Shown here: positions 1 through 8,899 of the stretch, in pieces
How positions within the stretch are numbered: the first letter of the stretch is position 1
Layout of the letters: every line of letters starts with the position of its first letter
Source: Lyophyllum atratum
Taxonomy: Eukaryota > Basidiomycota > Agaricomycetes > Agaricales > Lyophyllaceae
Assembly (NCBI GenBank): GCA_014905825.1
Contig: JACGCN010000004.1
Span: 2,170,001-2,234,000 of the forward strand
Reading direction: 5' to 3'
Length of the DNA: 64,000 nucleotides
Program-made: the position numbers and the translations under genes
The notes under the pieces: generated by a model
What the model was told of the DNA's origin: nothing
Database searches by the model: none
What the model saw: only the letters and a program-made list of their open reading frames with translations

Positions 1-1279
1 TCTCTCTCATCACATCTCGGGGGCGTCCGCCCTCGAAGCGTATTCCCTGGTCATCAGTAGTACTGAATCCCATCTCGTTGATCTGGGAGTCCCGTATACG
101 CTGACCAGCAATGCGGTCATTCACGGTATCAAACATACCGGTACGGCCTCTAGCATCCGGGATTTGGATGCGAGCTACAGTCGAGGGCGCATTAAGCGTC
201 CCGTGGTGGGTGGTTGGTGGCTCGAGAGACGAGTCACTCTCCGTCCGATTATCCATAGTCATTCCAACTGGGCGACTCGACGTCGTCCTATGAAGTTGTT
301 CGCGATGAGCGGCAGCCCGGCGGGCTGCATACTGCTCACTGGCAACAGACGAATCACTCTCCATCCGATGATCCATAGTTACTCCAACGGGGCGACTCGA
401 TGTCGTCCGATAAAGTTGTTCGCGCTGAGCGGCAGCCCGGCGGGCTGCATACTGCGCACTGGTTTCACCTGGCGCTTGCTGCTCGTTCAACCTTTCAAAA
501 GCTGCATCCAGCAACCGATCCGGTTGTACGACTGAAGCAGTCGTATCACCTACCATCGGTAAGTGTGGAGGTGGATCCCGAGCCCGGGATCCATGTCGTT
601 GCCGATAACTCGGGGGATTAGTATCCCGAGCTTGTTGAGGCCCGGGTGATCTCACTCGGGCGGGTCTGACCGGACTTTGTTGAGGGGTAGGGGTTGCGGA
701 ACCCCTTTGCGACTTGCGCTCAAGCCGCCGAAGTAAATACTCCTCGGTTAATTGTTGTATCAACAATTTATATTGCTCACTAGCATTGTATCTATCACCG
801 TACATAAGGCGATGTTGTTCATACGAGGCGGAAAGCGTCTCAGCGGCAATAGTCCGCAATCTTTGAGCGCGATGCGCGCTCACTTGCGGTTGCTGCTGGA
901 AGTAAGCGTCTACGGCTTGGTCCAGAACGATCTGTGCGGCGCGTTCAGCGTCGACGTGATCGTCGTCCTCCGAGGTATCTAAGATGTGTTCGGGTGTCTC
1001 AAAGACACCCTCATCCTCGAGCGCTAGGTCGCGCTCGATCGGATTGCGATGGGCCGTGTACTGAGCTGGCAAATTGCCAGTTCCCACGGTCGCGATACCT
1101 TCCGTCGGGTCTGGGTTCCGAGACGGGTGATCTCGGGACTGAGTCGACTGTACAGCCGGCTCATGTCTCGAGGGTCTTCGTCCAGGGGCCACATAGGCTC
1201 CTGGCACAACGGGCAACGCCCCAGGCGCTGCCGGCTCGTCGTGGTTGGTGTCCAAGTTGTCGGGTTCAGGGTCAGACAT
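1..1279 (-). CDS. Gag-like polyprotein N-terminus of an LTR retrotransposon, partial at left edge
   Basis: From the ATG at 1279 the minus strand is open for 426 codons to the window edge, with no stop and no need for introns. The product begins MSDPEPDNLDTNHDE, is acidic at first, then rich in Arg, Gln and Ala. A helical stretch near residues 130-185 (ERAAQIVLDQAVDAYF, then QYKLLIQQLTEEYLLRRLE) is followed by a Pro/Arg-rich linker. No zinc knuckle, protease or reverse transcriptase lies inside the window; those would be further left. Its place just inside an LTR and its make-up fit the gag of a Ty3/Gypsy-type element. The family call is inference, because pol is not visible. An intact frame suggests a fairly young copy. 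A 120-bp tandem duplication inside the gene repeats a QYAARRAAA-type segment. Confidence 0.7.
   Translation of the reverse strand, partial: MSDPEPDNLDTNHDEPAAPGALPVVPGAYVAPGRRPSRHEPAVQSTQSRDHPSRNPDPTEGIATVGTGNLPAQYTAHRNPIERDLALEDEGVFETPEHILDTSEDDDHVDAERAAQIVLDQAVDAYFQQQPQVSAHRAQRLRTIAAETLSASYEQHRLMYGDRYNASEQYKLLIQQLTEEYLLRRLERKSQRGSATPTPQQSPVRPARVRSPGPQQARDTNPPSYRQRHGSRARDPPPHLPMVGDTTASVVQPDRLLDAAFERLNEQQAPGETSAQYAARRAAAQREQLYRTTSSRPVGVTMDHRMESDSSVASEQYAARRAAAHREQLHRTTSSRPVGMTMDNRTESDSSLEPPTTHHGTLNAPSTVARIQIPDARGRTGMFDTVNDRIAGQRIRDSQINEMGFSTTDDQGIRFEGGRPRDVMRE
241..480. repeat. 120-bp in-frame tandem duplication inside gag
   Basis: Bases 241-360 and 361-480 are near-identical copies with scattered substitutions. 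The unit is a multiple of three, so the gag frame is kept and the protein carries two copies of a 40-residue module with QYAARRAAA and TTSSRPVG. Confidence 0.9.
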
Positions 1280-1407
1280 GTTCTTGATCGAAGTCGTCCG
1301 GATTGGGTTAAGGGTGCCGGAAGAGTGTCGAAGGGGTTAAGATAAGATATGAGCGCCAGATAATAGAATAAGTGGATAGTTAAGCACTTTTGGGAAGCTT
1401 AAAAAAA

Positions 1408-1609
1408 TGTAGCGCGGGCGCTACAGAGGGATGCCTTGCGTTGCGTGGTAAGCTTGACCAATGGGTACTATTGCTATACACGAGTTTACAAGGGCTTGTT
1501 TACATCTATTGTACACAACCGTTTATATAGGCAGCGCCGAAGGCGTTGCCAAACATGGTATTGCCAAACATTACGGTCAGCGCTATAGGCGTTGACCGTG
1601 CCCGTTACA
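1408..1609 (-). repeat. 5' long terminal repeat of the retrotransposon
   Basis: Read on the minus strand the segment starts TGTAACGGGCACGG at 1609 and ends GCGCTACA at 1408, so its ends are TGTA...TACA. A TATATAAA box lies at about 1529-1522, in the position of an LTR promoter driving gag at 1279. The left end contains an 8-bp perfect inverted repeat (TGTAGCGC / GCGCTACA). The right boundary is firm, because a host exon stops making sense exactly there. The left boundary is less certain: no clear primer-binding site follows it. The sister LTR lies outside the window. Confidence 0.65.
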
Positions 1610-3603
1610 GTCGCCTTGTTGCTGCCGAGAAAAAAGAAATGATAAGTAGGTGTTGAAGCGAAGAGTCTGACCACGTACAGCATCGGGGACCTCTTTCGAC
1701 GTGCAACCGAACTTCTTGTTGACCGCGGTCTCCCAGCTATAGAGCTCTGCGAGCAGTCCCTTCATAGCCTCGTCCGACTTGAGAACCTCCTCGGTGATGG
1801 ATGCGGTGAAGCCCGTATCAGTGCGCTTCCACGCGACCGAAGAGTGGAGGTCGGAAATGTCTTGTACATTCCCCTCGTTGAATCTCGAACCGGATACATC
1901 AACCGGTCGGTCGGGAGCTTGGTATGTCGTATAGGCCAGGTTGCTGCTATATGCGTGGCCCATGAGGTATTTTAGATGGACCTGGAATAACATGTCAAGT
2001 AGAGATAAAAAAGGAAGTGGAGGCTACTCACGGAAGGGATTCTACCGGCCATAGCACCCGCGAATGCATAGCGTAATGAGCGAAAAGTAAAGTCTGAGGG
2101 TATGATGAGACGCGAGATCTGCAGTGGATGGGAAAGAACTTACGCGACCACCCGAGATAATTCCTCACCTTGACGAGCATGTTCGTCATGGAGCTGAGCG
2201 TACACGCCGTTTTCTCGTCGGCTAGGTGCCAAACAGGTTTGTTGGCGGCGCCCGGCTTCAGTGTAAGAAGGAGAGGCAGCTTGAGTGTTCTTGGGTCCGT
2301 TTGGCGAAGTTCGACGAGGTCTTCCACGAAGATGTCATGCTTGATGGCCAGCGCCTCGAGCATGAGTTGGGCATCCTTATGCGTTCGTAGGCGACCGATG
2401 TTTCGCATGGAAGTGGATACGCTGCCGTAACGTTTGAGTTTGGAGAAATAACGATGCTGGTATTTTACTCACAATTTTCCCTTGTCGAAGCGTTGTCCCT
2501 TCATCCACTGAAAGGTCCAGAACGACTGTATCGCCAGGCCGGCCCCCTCGTCCCATCCAGAGACGACCCATTCTGAATCCTGTCTGATGGGTGAGAAACG
2601 AGAACGCGTGATTCGAGAAAAATGTACGTACACCCCATTTAAGGTGTTCCCCTTTGCCTTCATATTGCGCGGCGTCGACGAGGGAACCTGGGCGGGATCC
2701 GTGTTGGTACAAGAAAGCACCAAAAGACATGAGTGTTAGACGCTAGGAAACGTCAGAGATGGATAAAGGGTCATAAAATATGAGAGAATACCATATAATT
2801 GGTCGCGATGGCCAGACCAGGCTTTAAGCATGCTATGAGAAATTCCTCGAAGTCGGTCTCTCTTACGACGCGTTTCGGGAGTCGCTCGGTTCCGATAGCA
2901 TGGTCGACATATGCCCATTCGGAGACAGCCTACCAAAAGCTGGTATTAGCCGATTTCCTGAGAATAGTGAAGCGCATACATACGGCCATTATCTGAAGGC
3001 GATCTTCTTTTTCCGCGGCTTTTGTGTGATGTCGTGTTCGCTGCAAAAAGAATGTTGTGAGAGACGGTGATGAAATTCCGGCTGAATGCATACCATAGCG
3101 AAAACCGTGTTCACGAAATTTTGGGTGGTTCTCAATGTCCATCCTTTTCGCCCTTGGATTCCAATACGTGATCGGCCTGTCGTAGCTGCGAAATGAAAAA
3201 AGTGCTTGAGTTGTTCGAGCGGAGGTAAGAGTGCCTTGACAACGAGAGTTTTGAGGGCGGCGGCCATCGAGCCGTAGAGATTTTCGAAGTAAATTAGCCA
3301 CAGTCTGCGAGCCACGCCGTGATGTGACTTTGTCGAAGCAGCGATAGGACGGAGATGGATTCGATCGAAAGCCTTGGTGGCCTCGAGCATGGCTGCTGGG
3401 TTGGCGTACTGGTTTCGAAGTTGGAGCTCAAAGTCGCGCCGCGGTGCGCCTTGCCTCATCGGTCGCAGATCCTGTACGAGTGCGGTGGAGGTAGTTGCCG
3501 TGATCTCAGCATCGCGGCGCGCGGTTCGGACGGAGGCCGGTGTACCTGGGAGAGTGAAAGGGACGTCAGTCCTCTGTTTCTTGGGCTTTGGCTTTGGGGG
3601 CAT
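1610..3603 (-). pseudogene. DUF3435-like tyrosine recombinase, interrupted by an LTR
   Basis: Eight exons join in phase: 3094-3603, 2984-3040, 2792-2929, 2632-2742, 2473-2579, 2169-2421, 2032-2118 and 1981 leftward; a probable ninth begins just before the LTR. The N-terminal half has a core-binding-like segment (RLWLIYFENLYG ... GWTLRTTQNFVNTVFAM). The C-terminal half carries the tyrosine-recombinase signature: first Arg in LYQHGSRPGSLVD, a beta-hairpin (LKWGDSEWVV ... WMKGQRFDKGK) with a candidate Lys, R-x-x-Y in FRSLRYAFAGAMAGR, GH in LKYLMGHAYSS and the nucleophile Tyr in LAYTTYQAPDRPVD. These boxes resemble fungal DUF3435 recombinases, the family of Starship captains, more than Cryptons; that placement is inference. 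An alternative start is 3666. The catalytic core is intact, but the 3' end is replaced by LTR sequence, so I call it disrupted. Confidence 0.72.
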
Positions 3604-3946
3604 GAGGGGCAGAGAATGCGGAGAGGCATACCGTAGGTTTATATAGCGCGTCTTGAAGTCAACCATTTAAGGTTTGGCTGCGATCTCGACTGGACTGTCG
3701 TCATCGTGCTCAGGCTGATCCTCTTTTGGCTGCACTCTTGAAAGCCAGAAATAGTCAGGAATACTGGCAAGGAGGGGGGGGGTAGATGACCAACATGTCG
3801 AGTAGCAGTCCGTCTCGTGGGATGGTCACTCTGGTATCACTCTATTCACTGTATCCAGTGGGTAGCCATCCATACTATGGTACAGTATATATGGTATTAT
3901 AGCGTGGATAGAGCTCCAGTCATGTATCTGGAGGTGTATGGTAGTG

Positions 3947-4049
3947 TGGAGGGAGCGCGAGTCAGGGAGCGGCGCGGACGCGTTGTTTGGACGTGTGTAT
4001 GGAGGGAGCGCGAGTCATGAAGCGGCGTGGACGCGTTGTTTGGACGTGT
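3947..4049. repeat. Two 53-bp direct repeats
   Basis: The motif beginning tggagggagcgcgagtca occurs at 3947 and again at 4000, each copy ending gacgcgttgtttggacgtg. The copies differ at only a few positions. Confidence 0.85.
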
Positions 4050-4542
4050 GTTGCAGCGGAGGTCTATGAATGGGTGGGGTCGCGAGTCTTGAGATGGGAC
4101 GTGGGCCCGATGCGCCGGTTCTATAATTGGACGTAGAGCGTCGTTGCGCCGGTTGGACGCCCAGGCAGTCGCCCACCCTGGTGAGTGTCGTCACCCCATG
4201 TCCCGCAATCACAAGGAGTAGGTGCCGACATCACTTGGATGGATAATGCTGGATGTCCCCAGGTCTGAGGTCGGACGGCAGCATTGAGATGGCCCGGAAC
4301 GATGCGCCTACGAGTGTTGAATTGGGAACGGCGTGGAGGACTCTGAAAACGTGTAGGTGGATAACGCCGCCGGATGGAAAGTGGAGTACGTGCGCTGGCG
4401 AGTGCTGAGTTGGGAACAAGTTTGTTGTTTCCAGACACGTGAGTTCACGTGAATGTGGCACGTGGCAAACATGACCAGAACCGTCAAAGAGACTCGAAAT
4501 TGGAGGCCGAAATAGAGTTCTGGAGATGTAGCACGGAGGCCC

Positions 4543-4605
4543 AGGCTTGCCGCCATACTTGCCGCCATACAAGCATACGCGCTACCACTGCGCTAAACGC
4601 CCTTG
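4543..4605 (-). repeat. Half-tRNA / possible tRNA-derived SINE head
   Basis: On the minus strand the segment begins GGGCGTTTAGCGCAGTGG, then TAGCGC: a good tRNA acceptor and D-arm with a perfect A box. The anticodon stem does not form. Instead a 12-bp unit (tatggcggcaag) is repeated twice. A weak B-box-like TTTCGAGTC lies about 100 bp further along. It could be a broken tRNA gene or the head of a SINE. Confidence 0.35.
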
Positions 4606-5073
4606 ATATCTAAGGGCACTGTGCTGTATCAGACGCGGAAAATAGGGGGAAGGAACGTGAAATACCGGATTGTCTAATTCATGTACATAGTGACTACATC
4701 CAACCCGCCGCACCACGACGAACGATCTGCCGTACAGGAAGAGAATTCTAATCCCACCGCATACTTACAAAAGACCAATTATTTACTCTACTTTATTCTA
4801 TGGATACTTAGCTATCCCCGCTTCTTAGCTCTGTAGTGTAGCTTGCCGGCGGTTAAAAATTGACTTCATCATCACATCCTACGCGATTTTGCATGTGTTC
4901 CTGACTTCAGAGCAGTCTCGACGAAAACAAAAATACAAGTACATGTAGGCTACTACGGACAAGTTACGAAATGTGATTTTGAATGTTGACAACTTTCAAT
5001 CATGGTTAAGACTCCCGTCGCCCCATCTTCTGCAGCAAGCCCCTCGAAGTATCGTACAACGCGGATTCAAGAA

Positions 5074-6496
5074 TCAGATCCATTGGCCCTCGAGCGGCTC
5101 GGCGGGGTACGCCGAAGCATCTCTATCCAGCTCCCGGAACACCTGCTCGATAGATTCCTTGCTTTCTTTCTCTTCGGCTTCTTCCAATGCTTGATCCTCA
5201 ATGAGCAATTTCCTATCCTCAATACCACGAGTACTACTTACCTTTGCCTCGGCCCTCTCCCAGACTGGTCTCCAAGCCCTCTTCACCTCCTCTGGCAGCG
5301 ATAAGCAAGAGTTGTGCACCTTTATAATCCAACAACTCCGGCGTGTGACAGGGGGCAAAACGTAGTCCATACGACTCACGTCCCTTTGCTCCTCCCTCGC
5401 CAAACACATCGCGCATGATCTCTTTAGGATAGTCTGCGCCTTTCCCGGTCATCCTCTGTTCACCTGTATTCGGTGCCAACGGATTTTTAACTTGCATGAC
5501 AAACGACGAAGCTTTCCCTATGCCAAGCTCCTCCTGGACCTCACCAACCTCACTAGGGTGGGAGATGTAATAACCAAAGTGTGTTTCACGTTTCGAAGGC
5601 ACAGACGCGTCGTTGTTCACGATAGCATAAGCGCCTCGGGCAGCAAGGCGCGCCGGTTCTTCATGTCGGGTACCTTTTAAACATCGTAAATCGTAACGAG
5701 CAATGCGCGGGTGGCAAAAACTGACATACCCCTCGTCTTCGTCTCGTATGTCTTCTCACCTAGACCTTCCTCGAGGTTATGGAGATTGTCCCCAACGGCT
5801 GTCACAGTCGCCCAAAAGGTCTCTTTGCGACCCCTTCCCTTGCCACCTGACTCGGGGTCAGGAAGATGTTTCTTACCTATGGTCACGAGGCGGAAATGCT
5901 TCTTTGGCTGATCAACTGGCTCAGGGGCCGGGACGGCGTCAGCGCCAGGTGCGACGGCTCGCATAGCCGCATTTTCGTTCTCTTCTTTATTGATTTTGCT
6001 GCGCGGCTTGGTGTGCGTGGCGAATTCGGGAGGACGAGGGACAAGGAGCATGTGGAAATTCTTGACCTCGCTGATATCGCGGGCTCCCTCCTGCTGCACC
6101 TTCGGACGGTAAAAGAAATATATATGTCCTCGCTCGATGGTTCCTGCATGTAGAGTCACACAAGAACTGCGCTGTAAATCGAAGACGCTTACCAGCTTGA
6201 TATGTATACTTCCCGCCTGATGTAGGCTCCCCAGCAAAGTCTTCAACGTCCCTTTTCGCTTTCTTGATCGGCGGCTCCTCTCGTTTGGTCTCGACATCAG
6301 TCTTTACGTCCTCCGCAGCTCTTTTGTCACCAATGTCTTCCTTCTTAGCAGACTTCTTTTCTTTTTCCGCGTCCAGCTTTCTTGCCTCTTCCTCTACTTC
6401 CTTTGCAGCTTCTGAGCGACGAATAGACGTGGTTTTGGCAGGGATGTCGCCAGCCTTGGCCTCTCCCTTTACAGCTTGTTGGCGAGTAGTGGGCAT
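5074..6496 (-). CDS. Conserved fungal protein of unassigned function
   Basis: Four exons (6193-6496, 5730-6143, 5242-5673, 5074-5189) join in phase into 421 residues. The first 100 residues are highly charged and Lys/Glu-rich (IRRSEAAKEVEEEARK, PIKKAKR), suggesting a disordered, possibly nuclear N-terminus. The globular part contains GHIYFFYRPKVQ, KNFHMLLVPRPPEF, KHFRLVTIGKKHLPDPE, ETFWATVTAVGDNLHNLEEGLGEKTYETKTRG, RETHFGYYISHPSEVGEVQEELGI and GRESYGLRFAPCHTPELLDY, a set I recognise as strongly conserved across fungi; some homologues are labelled BTB-type transcription factor, but I see no BTB fold evidence. The C-terminus is acidic. A TATATAAA-like box lies at about 6535-6542, some 40 nt before the start. 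It is divergent from dcpS. Confidence 0.85.
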
Positions 6497-6823
6497 GGCT
6501 GTAGTGATAGTCGAGTCCGTTCAGGAAAAGCGGGTATATAAATGGTCTTGACTAATTAGTGACGTCAGAAATGTTTCATGTCAGACCAGGGCATTTATTC
6601 GGAGTGGAATACGTCCTATAAGAACTCACCATGTTTATACTGCACCCTCAAACGCTATCCTAGCCGGTTGTATAATTATTTGAGATTTCCGATAGTTGGA
6701 GAAGTAGAACGAGACAAGCAGGAAATAGTAAAGCAACACGATGAGTTTGAATCTGATAAGATCAATGATCTTGATCGTTCATCACTGGCACGTTTTGAAA
6801 TACACTGGTCGTTAGTACCCATT

Positions 6824-8033
6824 ATGTCCCATCCAGCTTCACCGACTAACCTCGACAGGTTGAAGACGTTCAGATTTGACAGAATAATCAATGAAGACCC
6901 CATGACGCATACCTTGACCCTCCTAGGGAGTCTCCCCATTCCGACGCATGATGACTCTCTTAAGAGCGAATGTGTAACGGCGATTATCAGGGTCGAAAAG
7001 ACTGCGTTATATCCAGAATGTGCGGAGAGTCTATTTGCTGATGATGGATTGGTGCAGAGGGTTGTGCTAGAGGAAAGTACTGACATCGTGTGTATTTCGT
7101 CCCCCTTCAGAGGTGACGGTATCAAACTTCGATCGAATAGTACACTTGGTTATTTGGGTGGTTAGGAGAGGAGAGGGAGCGGGATATCAAGATAAATGTA
7201 ATTTGTCCCGCTACGGAGGTCCATATACGCAAGGTACGACGCATCACATCATTGCCAGCGAAGACTTGATCGAGATTTACATAGTATACAAAGCAAGAGC
7301 TCCTGATGGTGAGGGAGACGCCAGAAATGTACGAAAAAATAGTGAGACCGTATATTGCGGCATTCCCGGCCACAAGAACACAATGGTATGCCCGTTATGA
7401 AGTCACGTAGTGGTCTCTAACCACAAGTCATTCAGGGTTGAGAATATCCTACTTGGACTATCGGAAAAGAACAAGGTCCTGTACTCGTCTTCAGATTTCT
7501 TAATTCTTCCCGACATGAAGTGGGATCTCAAGACAATATCATCGTTGTATCTGGTGGCACTGGTGCAAGACAGAAGTATCCGAAGTCTAAGAGACCTCAG
7601 ACGAAGACATGTTGGATTATTGAAGGCAATGCAACGGGAAGGCGAAAGAGTCATATTTGAGAAATGGGCGTTAGGCAAAGGATCGTTGAGGATGTATATT
7701 CACTATCAGCCCAGCTACTGTGAGAACACATACGCTAATCCGAACTTACGTGTACCAACTTTGCCCTCTAGATCACTTCCATATCCACATCGTGAACGCA
7801 AACCAAGCTGGGATGATGGGTATGACAGTTGGTCAAGCCCACCTGTTGGACGACATCATATCTCTGGTGAGTCCTACGTCACCGAGTGCCATAAAGTGCT
7901 ACTTGAATATCTTCCACTGTAGCTTGAGATAGAACCGGAGAACGGGCCTAGCATCTTTGAGAGACTGACGTTGACATACGGCCTTGGTGATCAACATGGT
8001 CTGTTCAAAGCTATGTGCGCAGCTTCCGCATAG
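6824..8033 (+). CDS. dcpS: Scavenger mRNA decapping enzyme DcpS (m7GpppX diphosphatase)
   Basis: Hydrolyses the m7GpppN cap left after 3'-5' mRNA decay, giving m7GMP. Six exons (6824-7087, 7141-7233, 7285-7385, 7436-7719, 7772-7866, 7923-8033) close in phase into 315 residues, near the family's usual size. The N-terminal domain shows FRFDRIINEDPMTHTLTLLG and AIIRVEKTAL. Then come DIYTWLFGWL, INVICPATEVHIRKY and VRETPEMYEKIVRPYI. The C-terminal HIT domain has the catalytic triad HFHIHIVN near residue 250, preceded by DMKWD and SLRDLRRRHVGLLK. The chosen ATG begins MSHPASPTNLDRLK, directly before the conserved core; the frame is open further upstream but without family similarity. The 327 bp up to the divergent neighbour must hold both promoters. 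Confidence 0.95.
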
Positions 8034-8899
8034 ATCCGAAGCCGAGATAGCGTCGCAACGAAAATGCTTTGTGGACTCATCTGTAGCCCTTTATCAGTGT
8101 ACTCATGAAGATACGACGAAAACATACCACTTATGAACCAAAGAAGCACGCCGAGAGGCAGTGCCTGGCTGGACATCCGGAGACTGATAACTCCACCGAG
8201 AACCGTTAGGCTTGAGCTTGAGGATCCGAATGGGCAAGGCAGAAGAAGCTCCGGGAAGAAGGAAAGGCCGTGGCAGTTTACCACTTTGCGCAAGTTGGAA
8301 ACCCCCTTGGATGCCGGCGGCCCCACTGGTTTGAAATGGTTCCCGGAAACCGCCACAACTACTTCGAGACCCATAGATGACCCTTGAACGTTTGAACGTT
8401 CAACGCAGGTGCTTGCTACTATGGCAAAAGAAAGATCTTCCCAGTGTTGACTATTTGTGCTGGTCAGAGACGTCGCGTCAACATAAATTACTTACTAGCC
8501 TGACAGTTATAAAAGGCAGCCTTCGATCATTCGGTCACCGAGAAATGCCATGTGGTTGTTGAGGCAGTGGAGGATGAGAAGAAAGTCCTGAAACGGGTGT
8601 TTTCAATGCACGTGGACGTCACGTACAACTATCGGAGTCAAGCTCGGATGCTCGGGCTCATCGCTTGCCACAGTGACAGCGTACTTGTCGGCCACTGATT
8701 CTTGTTCTCATATCCGATCCCCTCGATAGCTGATGTGAGAAGTCATGGCCTGACTCGGCAACTATGCTCGACTCTTCAATGCTGTCCCCATGATTTTGCG
8801 TTCCAGATCGCACTCGAGCGCTTGCGAACAGTTGGCAACAATGTTGATTTGCCGAGTCAGTCCTCTATAAAGCTAGTGGGCTGAAAGAAGCTCCGATTC
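8034..8899. other. Intergenic stretch, nothing recognised
   Basis: Overlapping open frames occur on both strands (for example 8133-8387), but none shows a domain, a splice pattern or a credible start. The right end is the promoter of the next gene, with a TATAAA at 8866-8871. Confidence 0.5.
8866..8871 (+). promoter_or_regulatory. TATA box of the FAD-linked oxidoreductase
   Basis: TATAAA lies 34 bp before the ATG at 8900 and 49 bp before the ATG at 8915. The short distance makes the second ATG, which starts the signal peptide cleanly, a reasonable start too. Confidence 0.5.

Larger units (their letters stand above)
3604..5073. other. Gene-free stretch with local repeats
   Basis: About 1.5 kb separate the recombinase from the next gene. 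It holds the 53-bp direct repeats at 3947-4049 and the half-tRNA near 4543-4605. Between 4080 and 4450 it is GC-rich, with short recurring phrases such as gagttgggaac and gaattgggaac. The 4620-5070 part is AT-richer and shows nothing I can name. Confidence 0.6.

Noticed and set aside
934..1287. Rightward frames over the gag region
   Set aside because: They are antisense shadows of the 426-codon gag frame, which has a coherent composition and an in-frame duplication.
1..4620. A complete Starship-type giant element
   Set aside because: Only a recombinase is seen; no far border, no target repeat and no cargo can be identified in the window.
8133..8387. Rightward 84-codon frame after dcpS
   Set aside because: No domain, no signal, no splice context, and overlapped by an equally open leftward frame.
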